64,000 bases of DNA from Keithomyces neogunnii (Eukaryota > Ascomycota > Sordariomycetes > Hypocreales > Clavicipitaceae): positions 1,674,001-1,738,000 of the forward strand of contig JAIOWQ010000006.1 of the NCBI GenBank assembly GCA_020975405.1, given 5' to 3'. The position numbers and the translations under genes were made by a program. Below, piece after piece: positions 11,059 through 21,148 of this stretch (its first letter is position 1; every line of letters begins with the position of its first letter). A model generated the notes under the pieces. It saw only the letters and a list, made by a program, of their open reading frames with translations. It had not been told where the DNA came from and made no database searches.

Positions 11059-12155
11059 TGTGACAACGTTTGTTCGGGAGTGTTGCGAACAAAATATTTG
11101 CGTTGTTCCCGCAGAGCAGGAGAACTCGTTCTCGTGTGGTGAGCAGGTGAATTCAGGCGCAGGGAAGAGTTGCGGCGGTGTTTGTCCTGCACGCAAGTAT
11201 GCTGGAGAAGTGAGATGCTGGAGCCAGATTCCCAGCTCAAGGCCAGAAAGATTTTACAGTTGTGGTTGGAGGCACCATAATATGGGGTCTAGGTCTGGTA
11301 CCTTGAGTCGTCGACTGGTGCCAGCTGGCAAGTGGGCACACAAACAACTTTGAACATGGAACCGCCCACAAACAAACACTGAAACCTCATTTGGTGGCGC
11401 TGGTCTCCCAGCCGCAGCCAGCAGGCAGCACAACATTGAAAAGTCGGCTCATGCCCGGCATTGGTGCATCTTGTCTTGGGACCAATTTCTCAAGTATCCT
11501 TTTCTTGATACTTTCAGCTGGCCCAAGTGTACGCCGACGACCCAGTTTGAGAACATATCGCACCAAGTCAAAATACAGGACCACTACCCAGTCTCTCATC
11601 TTCGCTAGAGAAGAATCTGTCCTCGACTTCAGTCATCCCGAACTGACAAGTCACGCACTACCCTGGTGCCTGCCCACGAGTGCCATGCATACATGGGATG
11701 CCCTCAAATTTAGACAGTAGGTACTTGATACTGGTGTACGGAGTAGAGAAACCCCAAATGAGGTGTGGTGTCAACGATGCATTTGCTAGAAGCAACATCA
11801 TATTGGAGAGCCATCTCAAACGATGACACATGTCTCTCTCTCCCTGCGAAGCGTAAATTGCATGGGCTGCCAACGAGGGCGTTCCGTTTCTGCGGCCCAC
11901 TGCAAGAGTTGACTGGCCTCGGCCACTTTTGACCAACCACCATCTCAGCAACTCACCGCCCGGCAATACAGGCCCATCGTGACGGAGCTCCCCAGCTTCA
12001 TAACCACACCAGCGATGCATCATCCAAACCCATTGGCATGTCGCTCTGTCATTCATAGGGCCAATTTTGAACAGCCACCGAAGTAGCCAGTCTTCTCGGG
12101 TCGCCAATCCGTAGGACTGCCTGGCCGAAGCAGCATCCCTCCGCCCAGCATAGAC
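11059..12155. other. Divergent promoter region between eRF1 and the DUF1770 gene
   Basis: About 1.1 kb between two start codons. I see no gene. One copy of the TACGGAGTA motif occurs at 11737-11745. A 251-residue open frame on the minus strand (11658-12413) overlaps the DUF1770 first exon in antisense and is not supported by any domain. Confidence 0.6.
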
Positions 12156-12732
12156 ATGGACTCCATCGCAACAGAGGTCGCTGAGACCATCCAAACAAGC
12201 CACATTCGATCCCATCCCGACATCAACTTCGACATAGCACCGTCCACAGCCACAGACAAGCGAGAACCCGTTATCCTCCACAGTCCGCGTCTCGGCGACG
12301 ATGACCTCTTGGACGACATCGAAGACGATGAAGAAGACATCCCTTATAGTGTCCTGCGCCCCGCCCGCAAGGCACATAATCTCCCTCCGTTGCCAGACTT
12401 GCGTTTCGAGCAAAGTTATCTGAAGAGTATATCTAATGCAGATACCTGGTGGAAGGTTTTGCTAATTACTGCAAGAGATCAGGTAAGCCGACGCTTTACT
12501 TGCCAGGGCTGTGAGGGAGGCGCGTTCCCCGAAGAACTCATTGTTGACCAGCGAACGTGTTCTTTAGGTCATGATGCCATTAGCACAAGGTCTCATCTAC
12601 AACTTGTTACTATGCGGCTGGCAACATTGGAATAAGAGTGCCAAATTACACGGCAATACGGCGGGCTCACGCGTACGGAAGTGGTGGTATGGCGTTAATA
12701 ACTGGACGATACCCAAACGACGAAACATGTAA
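12156..12732 (+). CDS. DUF1770 family protein
   Basis: Two exons, 12156-12482 and 12568-12732, with an 85-nt intron (CAG|GTAAGC ... TTTAG|GTC), encode 163 residues. The N-terminus 'MDSIATEVAETIQTSHIRSHP', the central 'PPLPDLRFEQSYLKSI' and the C-terminal segment with 'VMMPLAQGLIYNLLLCGW' and 'KWWYGVNNWTIPK' match what I remember of DUF1770, a fungal family without assigned function. The first half is acidic (DDDLLDDIEDDEED). The segment around 'GLIYNLLLCGW' is hydrophobic and could be an amphipathic or membrane-dipping helix, but it is short. Read as a single exon the frame would end in an unrelated tail, so the intron matters. Confidence 0.82.
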
Positions 12733-13095
12733 TTATATACAAACAGTGAATTTGATTATTTTGACTATTGTCACGTTTTGTTTTCTTTGTGCGCATATTC
12801 CACAAGATGGTTCCAAATCGGACTCCATGCCACCTTGTAAGAAGCAAGGAATCTGTAAAGGCCAGAATGATCGCGTGGTCTTGTATTTTGTCCACTGGTA
12901 TTTGCTGGTTGATGGCCTCCCTCGCACAAGACTTGTTTTGTCTGTCCGTCTATATAATCAGGACCTTTTCCCTCATCCTCCTCTCCCATGAAAGGCAACT
13001 CGCATCAAAGTGAAAGCATGTTTAATCTAGTCACCAAAATAGCTTTCTGAACCCCAACTCCGAAATTCAAACTTCCCAACGCCGCAGTGATTCTT
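12733..13095. other. Convergent 3' flanks of the DUF1770 and DDT/RSF1-like genes
   Basis: A/T-rich relative to neighbouring coding DNA; it holds the 3' ends of two converging genes. No gene or RNA is recognised here. Confidence 0.6.
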
Positions 13096-15326
13096 TCATG
13101 ATGTACCGTTCAGATTACCTGACGGGGACGCTAGTTGAGCATGAGACTTCTCGGGGCTCCCACGGAATGCCAAGGGCGTGGGAGAAAGCGGCGTGGGCTC
13201 AATCTTATCCGTCTTCACTGTGATATCGGCGAGGCCGACTTGGGTCTCTGGCGTGTTCTCTCGCGGACTAGGAGCTTGCGCGCTCTTGTTCTGTGCTGGT
13301 ACTGACGGTGAATCTGTCATTGGTCCTGCCGCTGGTGCGTCCTGCATCTCAATGCTTCGGCTTTCCGGTATCGGGGCATCGACCTTCCAATCTTGTGCGT
13401 CGGGAGTAGGAAGATTGTTGGGGCCGTTATCAATTGGCGACAGAACGGTTCTAAGCTTGGGCGGAGTGATGGACAGCTTCACAACTAGACTGTGTGGCTG
13501 GTCTTCCAGGTCATCTTCAACCAAGCCTTCCTCTTCGTCGAATTCATCCTCAGACTCTTCGGGTACATGGGCGTCATCCTCATCGTCTCCAAATTCCGCC
13601 TCGCTCTCCTCATCACTACCACCGCGCCTTGACTTATGTTCTGGCCAGCCGTTAGCGCCCTGGTTTGCTGCCGGGCGCCTGGGTCGTCCGGACGAGCCCA
13701 AGGCCTCATCATGTTCCATTTCTGAGTTATCACCATGAACGCTTCCAGACGCGCCATCACCGGCCACCATATTAAGCCGCGGCGGTGCTCGAATTTGTCT
13801 GCCACTTGATGTCGTGACAGGTCCAGTCTCCGCAGGGGTGTTGGCTCCGGTATTGCGAGTCGATCGCCGATAGCCCGTAGAGTCGGAAAAGAAGGCATCT
13901 TCGTCATCTGAGTACGTGTACTTGATTCGTTTACCACGTGTACGACCTTCATACATGGAAAATCCTGGTTCGGGTCGTTTGAACTGCTCTTTGCGCATTT
14001 GACGATATTCGCGACGTTTGCGTTTCTGTGCCAAGTATTAGCCCTCGCGTCTTTGAAACTTTGCACGCCAAGTGTGTCGTAGTATGTGGATTGGAAAGGG
14101 CGGCAAGGCGCTCGTGGTCTCGCAGGATTGATTCTCACCTCCTCACCAGCTTCAAACCGAGGAATGACTTGGAGCATCTTCTGGGCCAGCCTCTTGGCCT
14201 TTGGGCCGCCATCCTTTGTTTCCAATTTCTCTGCAAGGGCTTTCAATTCTTCAATGGAGCCAGCAACGCTCATCCAAGTTCTGTTGATACCTGCGGGATT
14301 GCTTTCACGGTAAATCCGAAAGTTTGTGTCGTCTTGTCCCTCGATTAAGAAGTATCGACGCTTGTCTCCGTCCGACCCCCAAGGCTGCACTGATCTGGGC
14401 TGATTCAAATCATCTTCTTGGCGGTTCTGTTTGTATGCCTGGTTTATCACGCCTTTGATGGCGTCTGAGGAAGCCATTGCCCATAGAACGAGCGTCCGTA
14501 ACAACGTAAGCTACCTCATATTAGCACCCTCTCCCGTTACAATCTTTCGGAATACACGTACTCGTTCGGTGGGTGTCATGGAGTTGAATGTCACGCCGCC
14601 TGACAAGGGATTCTTGTCTTCCCAGGAGGCAGGCCACTGGTTCTTATGCGACGCGATCGCATCTTCCAGGGCTCTACCATAATGTCCCGGTCTATGAACC
14701 AGACAAGGATTCACAATCAGCAAAACTCCAGCATGGTTGACGGCTTTGGTTCGGCTTACTTGACATCTTGTTTCCTGTTCAGCAACAAGCCCAGAATTGC
14801 ACATACAAAGTGTTCCACTCGGTCGCCGGGAATAGCTTCAACAATGTCGCGTTCGAGCTCTTGCGGCCCGAAATGAGCCAGAGACTTTGGAAATGCGTCG
14901 CTAAATCGGCTTCTAAACATGACGATGAACTGCTAGTGAGTTAGCCAACTTGATAATCATGTGACGGTTTGGCACGCGAAAGTTCGCGTCGTGATTAGCT
15001 GTATACGCGACTTTCGCGCCCCAAACGCAGCAACGACGGGAGGTGGACTCAACGCGGTGAAGGTACATGTAAATTATAAACGCACTTACCGCGATATCAG
15101 GATTGTCCGCGGGAACATATTCGTGCGGAGGTGACGGGGACCGTTTGCGTGGTGGTGGCGACGGCTCCTTGGGAGGCTGTTCTGCGAGCTTGGGGAAGAA
15201 CTTGAGGATGCCCGCCTTGGGTTTGCTCGTCGCGTCATCGCTGTTGTCATCCAGCTCGGCGTCTGACGGCACAGGTGACAACGAGGACAGAGACGAAAGG
15301 TCGGACGAATCGTCGTCGGCAGCCAT
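13096..15326 (-). CDS. DDT/RSF1-like chromatin-remodelling accessory protein
   Basis: Five exons, 15326-15090, 14929-14760, 14691-14562, 14510-14139 and 14025-13096, give 612 residues. Introns are 160, 68, 51 and 113 nt, and all phases agree. The N-terminus is acidic and serine-rich with a proline-rich basic patch. A helical domain follows: 'FIVMFRSRFSDAFPKSLAHF', 'KPGHYGRALEDAI', 'TPTERLTLLRTLVLWAM'. Next is a module with 'DKRRYFLIEGQDDTNFRIYRES', resembling the part of RSF1, CECR2 and related DDT/WHIM proteins that couples ISWI-type remodellers to chromatin. The second half is rich in K/R, then acidic and disordered. Nuclear location and ISWI association are inferred from the family. The start at 15326 is chosen because 'MAADDDSSDLSSLSSLS' is a natural N-terminus; in-frame ATGs exist upstream. 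The acceptor of exon 2 is a tandem TAG/CAG (see findings). Confidence 0.65.
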
Positions 15327-17428
15327 GTTGAGTCTGTCCGCGGTAGAGATAGTGTTTCGCGGAGTGTGGAGAAGTGAAGGAAGTCTTGGTTGTTCCTCGT
15401 CGAGACGTGCGCTAGCCATACCCGTGGCCGCAAGCCGCAAACCAGAGTTAACCCAATTGGATGAGCAAGGGGTCTATCAAAGCTTCTTGTTCTACTCAAA
15501 GTGTGCAGGACTTGCAAACAAATCTACCTCATTCTAAAACGTCCAGACTTGAGACAGCCGCCCTTACCGCCTCTCCCTGGCCTACCTTGCCACACTGAGC
15601 CATCTGGGAGGTCCTTCATACAATCCCACAGGATGCCACGGGATGCATCCGCACAGTCACAGGCGCAGCTTGACGTCGTAACGAACACTGCGGCATCACG
15701 CCTCGCAAAGTCGAACCAATTACCATCACTCATATTTCATGTCGAATTCCTCTGTTCATTTGTCCGCACGCAAGAGAGTGTGTCCAGAAACCAAACCAGG
15801 GGAAATCGAGAGACAGAGCCCAAATAATAGTCCATGCCCTGCATCGAGCCCGCGAACTGTCAATTTCGGCCCTAAACTGCATACTCGAGTACAGAGTAGT
15901 AGGCTCACTGGCTGCTGACGAAGAATACTCCTTCAGCACCTCCACAACATGGAGGTCATTAGACACATTCCATGCCGAAACCCGAGTGCTGAGCACTTGC
16001 TCAGGTAACTTTTGGTCGTTTTCTGATGGCTGAGTTCTGCTTCCAGTTGAGTCAAATGTGGTAGAAATAATTGAGCAGTCCAACTGATGAAGACGGTCCT
16101 CTTTCTCGAACACTGGAGTCAAACGCGTGTCCCATCAATACTGCTCCGGTGGCAGGAAATGTTTACCGAGTGCGGGCTGATTCTGCTTCGCTTCTGTCAA
16201 GGATGATGCATCTTTTCGGCCCAAAAACCGTGTACCATAGGTGTTACAGCTGACCAACGGCGTGAACAGTCAACTGACATATGACTCCGAGGATCGAGAA
16301 AGAACCACGTTGATAATTCATCATATTTTTGAAACATGTTTCCAACGATGGTCCGTCTGGTTCGCCAGTGGGCAGGTTCAAGCTGACGCGAATAAGCCCG
16401 CCAGTCCTGTTCACAGTATCATCACGTTATCTGGGAACCCCAATTCACCAACAAGTCCCGCAGCCTCACATAATCGCCAGGCCCCCCCCCCCCCCCCCCC
16501 CGGTGGGCGGAGTGTCTACCCGCCTCGAAGGCAAACGAGGTCACGATTCGAGACCAAGAGATCAACTGAGTTTCGGTTAGCAACGACGAGATTGGACTTC
16601 ACAGGTACAAAAGGAGCAGGGATAGAGGTGTCAAGCGCATCACAGGTATTCAAATCACGCGTCTTCGCTAATAAAAGTCGACTTGTTTCTGCGACAGTGA
16701 TGAGCGAAAAAAGGCTTGAGAGGCAAATGGCCATGAGAGTGGTGGCGCGGCCACAGTCTTGCAAAGCAGGAGACGGAAACTGCACATTGGGGGTCCCATG
16801 GAAGCGCGAAACAGCGACCAGGGTGGAGATGGGTGCGCTTTACCCAGTGAGCATCTGGTTTGCTGATAAAGGGACATGGCCGTTCGATGGGCATGCGAAG
16901 CAGGAATCTGTTCCAACTTTGGTATCTAGTTGATTGCTGACGAATGGATAACTTACCGCACTTCCCTATATTACTCGGTAAACATTCCCTTTCGACGGTA
17001 GGCAGCATAATGTATCATGACGATACGCAACGCTCAGCCAACACAAGAATTTCGTCATCTCACTACGGCTGGCGAGCCTTAACAACTGGTGATTCCTCCC
17101 AACGCTTGTATGGAGAACTCCATAGGGAGTGGGGTCTCGACTCTGGGCATTGGAACTCAAGCCTTAGATGCAGTATGATTGGACTGCCCGCTCGCTTGTT
17201 CTAACCCGCTGGATGATCACGTGGTCAGGGCTCCTCTAGCACTCGAAACAGTCCCGCACACAAAAAATTGCAATCCACCTTGCAGGTAACGCCTCTCTGT
17301 TAAAACACCAAGCGGCGGGAGCCAGGTAAATTTTACCCCAACACCACGCCCTAGGCTCGACAAGTTATACTAATAACATCGGCTCCAGCAGTTAACTCGA
17401 ACCTTTGCATCGAGTCTACACAGCCGCC
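15327..17428. other. Intergenic 2.1 kb between the DDT/RSF1-like gene and uL2 (divergent)
   Basis: Divergent promoter space for a chromatin gene and a ribosomal-protein gene. It contains a run of 20 C at 16482-16501. A 230-residue open frame spans that run (16241-16933) and has no recognisable domain. No RNA gene is recognised. Confidence 0.55.
16482..16501. repeat. Poly(C) tract, 20 nt
   Basis: Twenty consecutive C in intergenic DNA. Such tracts can fold as an i-motif on one strand and a G-quadruplex on the other. The exact length is uncertain because homopolymers are prone to sequencing error. Confidence 0.85.
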
Positions 17429-18418
17429 ATGGGTAGAGTTATTCGCAACCAGCGCAAGGGTCGTGGATCCATTTTCAGTCAGTACCGCCAGCGAAATTCC
17501 TCGAGATCGATCATCGACGACGACCAAGGATACAATTACTAACGTGAGAAATAGCGGCCAACACGCGCTTGAACAAGGCCCCGGCCAAGTTCCGCACCCT
17601 CGATTACGCTGAGCGTCATGGATACGTCCGTGGTGTAGTCAAGGACATCATTCACGACCCTGGTTAGTTCTTCTGCGCCGAAAACAATTGGGGTTGCAAC
17701 TTTTTGGATATGTGGAATTCCAGGCTGACGATGGGACTTTACAACTTGCAGGTCGTGGTGCTCCTCTCGCCAAGGTCTCTTTCCGCCACCCTTACAAGTA
17801 CAAGCAGGTCAGCGAGACCTTCATTGCCAACGAAGGCATGTACACCGGCCAGTTCATCTACGCTGGAAAGAAGGCTGCCCTGACTGTCGGCAACGTTCTG
17901 CCTCTCGGCGAGATGCCCGAGGGTACTGTCGTCTCCAACGTCGAAGAGAAGATCGGCGACCGTGGTTCTCTGGGCCGTACCTCTGGTGCCTACGTTACCG
18001 TTATTGGCCACAACCCCGACGAGGGCAAGACCCGTATCAAGCTTCCCTCTGGTGCCAAGAAGGTCGTCCACTCTAGCACTCGTGGCATGATTGGTATTGT
18101 TGCCGGTGGTGGCCGTACCGACAAGCCTCTCCTGAAGGCTTCCCGTGCCAAGCACAAGTTCGCCGTCAAGCGCAACAGCTGGCCCAAGACTCGTGGTGTT
18201 GCCATGAACCCTGTGGACCATCCTCACGGTGGTGTATGTATTCCCGGGGAAACACGTGTGCCAGGTACATTTGATGCTGACAGCCTTTACAGGGTAACCA
18301 CCAGCATATTGGTAAGGCGTCTACCATCTCCCGATACGCCGCTCAGGGTCAAAAGGCCGGTCTTATTGCTGCCAGAAGGACGGGTCTGTTGCGTGGTACT
18401 CAAAAGACAAAGGAGTAA
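17429..18418 (+). CDS. RPL2: 60S ribosomal protein uL2 (L2/L8)
   Basis: Four exons, 17429-17477, 17555-17662, 17752-18233 and 18293-18418, encode 254 residues, the same length as yeast Rpl2. Introns are 77, 89 and 59 nt; the first has a clear TTACTAAC branch point. uL2 is a universally conserved large-subunit protein close to the peptidyl-transferase centre and the subunit interface. Diagnostic stretches are 'MGRVIRNQRKGRGSIF', 'RTLDYAERHGYVRGVVKDI', 'MNPVDHPHGGGNHQHIGKAS' and the C-terminus 'GLLRGTQKTKE'. The conserved 'HPHGGGNHQH' loop is split by the last intron, so correct splicing is needed to build it. Retention of that 59-nt intron would shift into a long open frame (see findings). Confidence 0.97.
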
Positions 18419-19070
18419 GGGGCTGGGTTTCTTGGACTCATTGGGATGGTGTTACAGTGGCTTGCTTGCATCTTTTGATGGTACTGCTGCGAGCAGGAGT
18501 CTGGTAGCTCAGAAAGCAAGTACTATGGCATTTGGCGTACACAACATATTGGTTCCCACTGCTACACCTCTGACGAAAATGGACGATGTGAATATCCGGT
18601 TTAGGCGTGATGTAATGGATGAACAAAAGAGAATATATCCTGATTCTTCGTCACTGGTGCATAGAATCTGTGGAAGCTATACCAGTCGAGCCAAGTGCGG
18701 TGCAACTATCGGCATTCTGCGAACAAACGCAATGAAGAATTGATTGTCCTGACTAGATAGAAAATTGGCAACGTCCATCCCCCAAGTGTTTTTTTGCAAG
18801 CAACAGTCGATTCTCCCGGGTAGTTTCTGCCCCACCCATGGTATGGTGTATCGAAAAAGAAGCCCCTCCATATTTACCAAGGCACTTTCCTGTATTAGCT
18901 ATTGCGTTTGATCCAAGTCCCTGACCAAATGGCTTCCACCCGCCCCGCCGTGCAACCATAACCACTCAAAAATCTTTCCCACCTGGTTGACTCCTTCGAC
19001 TCCAACTACATCGACTTGCATCTTGCTGCTCTTGATTTTTTGCCTACCTTTTTCACGACACCCAACTATC
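18419..19070. other. uL2 3' flank and adenosine kinase promoter
   Basis: Tandem arrangement on the plus strand. No gene is seen. The left half stays open in the frame that intron-retained uL2 would enter. Pyrimidine-rich sequence with many short CT stretches precedes the adenosine kinase start. Confidence 0.6.
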
Positions 19071-20624
19071 ATGGCTGCTACAAAGGAATATGGGCTTTTG
19101 TGCCTTGAGAACCCTCTCCTCGGTAAGTGTTTCCTTTACATGCCAGCCCCAATTGCAAACGGCTCTACCCGACCCCTCTGTCTCCTTCCCCCTCACTATC
19201 AACCCCCCCACCACAACCATCAACATGCTACAACTATCCGCACCGATCCTGCAAGCAGTCAGCCATCATGCCCAGCTAACCGCAATCAATTCTACCGAGA
19301 ATAGATATTCAAGCCGTTGGCAACCAGGCCCTTCTCGACAAGTATGGCCTCAAGGCCAATGACGCCATCCTCGCCGAGGAGCAGCACCTCCCCCTGTATG
19401 AGGACCTTCTTAACAACTATGATGCCAAATTGATTGCTGGAGGTGCCGCCCAAAACTCGGCCCGTGGCGCCCAATATATCCTGCCCCCCAACAGCGTCGT
19501 GTATCTCGGCGGTGCCGGTGACGACAAGTACTCTGCCATCATGCACGATGCCGTCAAGGCTGCTGGCCTCCGCGTCGAGTACCGCGTTGACCCCGAGCAG
19601 AAGACTGGCCGCTGCGGTGTCGTCATCACTGGCCACAACCGAAGCTTGTGCACTGATCTCGGCGCTGCCAACCACTATGATCTCGACCACTTGAAGAAGC
19701 CCGAGATCTGGAGCCTTGTTGAGAACGCCGAGGTCTACTACATTGGTGGTTACCACTTCACTGGTGAGGTTCCCCGAGTATAACGTCTACACGGCCCGCC
19801 ATTTTGCCAGCAGACAAGACTAACTGGTTTCGTCATTTTCGCGCAGTCTGCCCCCCCGCCATCATGGAGCTCGCCAAGCAGGCCGCCGAGAAGAATAAGA
19901 TTTTCGTCTTGTCCCTCTCTGCTCCCTTCATTCCTCAATTCTTCAAGGACCCCGTTGATGCCTCCGCCCCATACTGGGACTACGTCATTGGCAACGAAAC
20001 CGAGGCCGCCGCTTACGCTGAGTCGCACGACCTGCCTTCCAAGGAGCCCAAGGACGTCTGCAAGCACCTCGCCAATCTTCCCAAGGAGAATGGCAAGAGA
20101 AAGCGAGTTGCCATTGTCACTCAAGGCACCGAGCCTACCCTGGTCGCTGTCCAAGGCGAGGAGGAGGTCAAGGAGTACCCTGTCCACGCCATCGCCAAGG
20201 AGGACATCAACGACACCAACGGTGCTGGCGACGCTTTTGCTGGCGGTCTTTTGGCCGGCATCATGCAGGGCAAGGACCTGGCAACTTCTATCGACATGGG
20301 CCAGTGGCTCGCTAGACTGAGCATCCAAGAGCTTGGACCTTCGTAAGTCACAACTTGATTTCACTCTCACTTTCCCTGATCAAACGTCATTGTTATTCAT
20401 TCAGATGGCACTATCTGATCCTACGTCCGAGTCGCATGGGCCGGATAAAGATCGCTCGAAAACAAATCATTCAAAGTCCCCTTAGCATGAGCACCCCATC
20501 TTCTCTCTCCACGCACACACACCATGACCAGCTTGTTTCAAGCCATAGGCACCGACTGACCCTGTTTCTGTTTCTGCAATTCAGGTACCCTTTCCCCAAG
20601 CAGACCTACCAGGCCTCTTCTTAA
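19071..20624 (+). CDS. ADO1: Adenosine kinase
   Basis: Four exons, 19071-19122, 19305-19763, 19847-20342 and 20585-20624, give 348 residues, typical for adenosine kinase. Introns are 182, 83 and 242 nt; the first two carry CTAAC branch points. The enzyme phosphorylates adenosine to AMP with ATP. It salvages purine and removes the adenosine formed by S-adenosylhomocysteine hydrolysis, so it supports methylation reactions. It belongs to the PfkB/ribokinase family. Visible features are 'CLENPLLDIQA' at the N-terminus, the substrate-site stretch 'LIAGGAAQNSARGAQYIL', and PfkB signature 2 'DTNGAGDAF' at residues 293-301 with the catalytic Asp at 299. The last exon codes only the C-terminal 'YPFPKQTYQASS', a family-typical end. 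Confidence 0.96.
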
Positions 20625-21148
20625 TGCCTCCACCGTGGGCACAATGATTTTATTAGGTAAAAATGAATGTGGTTTGGCGTTGAGGGCTAAAAGGGAAACG
20701 GTTTCAACAACGGCGTTTTTGCATCTCTCGCAAAAGGAGCCCCAGCAGTTGTGGCTCTCTTCGCATAGCGATTCGGTATCCTCCACGATCCGATCATCTT
20801 TTGTTCAAACTTGATTAAAAACATGAAGGATGCAAAAATAGACAAAATTGTCGAGGTGCCAATGTAACACCGCTTGTCAAGAATGATGGCGCCTTTCTTC
20901 TTCTTCTGATTTGTAAATCAAAGCTCTGCGAAAGCATTTGTGACTCTCGAGTGCTGCGCGCGTGATTGCAATGTCATTCCGGAGTCGACAGAACATGTAT
21001 GGCTTGCGTGACAATCCTGCGAGTCTTCGTTCCAGACGAGTTCGGGGCTGAACTCCCGGGGGGGAAGTCGTCGATTAAAGCTGACCGACCGCTGGCGAAA
21101 CTGGACAGACTCTTGCAAAGGGGAATTATGCAGCAAGGGCGATGACAA
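20625..21148. other. Convergent 3' flanks of adenosine kinase and the Est1/SMG7-like gene
   Basis: No gene recognised. It contains the 3' untranslated regions of two converging genes and some A-rich stretches around 20817-20860. Confidence 0.6.

Noticed and set aside
11658..12413. 251-codon minus-strand frame antisense to the DUF1770 first exon
   Set aside because: Shadow of a real exon plus promoter sequence; no domain, no splice pattern and a biased composition.
14026..14138. Apparent frame break inside the DDT/RSF1-like gene
   Set aside because: The break is a 113-nt intron with GTGAGA donor and CACAG acceptor that restores phase into 'KRKRREYRQMRK', not a frameshift.
16536..16560. tRNA T-arm-like sequence (CACGATTCGAGACC)
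   Set aside because: The stem around TTCGAGA does not pair and no D or anticodon arm is found at the right distance.
16241..16933. 230-codon plus-strand frame spanning the C20 tract
   Set aside because: It reads a run of prolines from the homopolymer, has no domain, and any one-base length error in the tract would break it.
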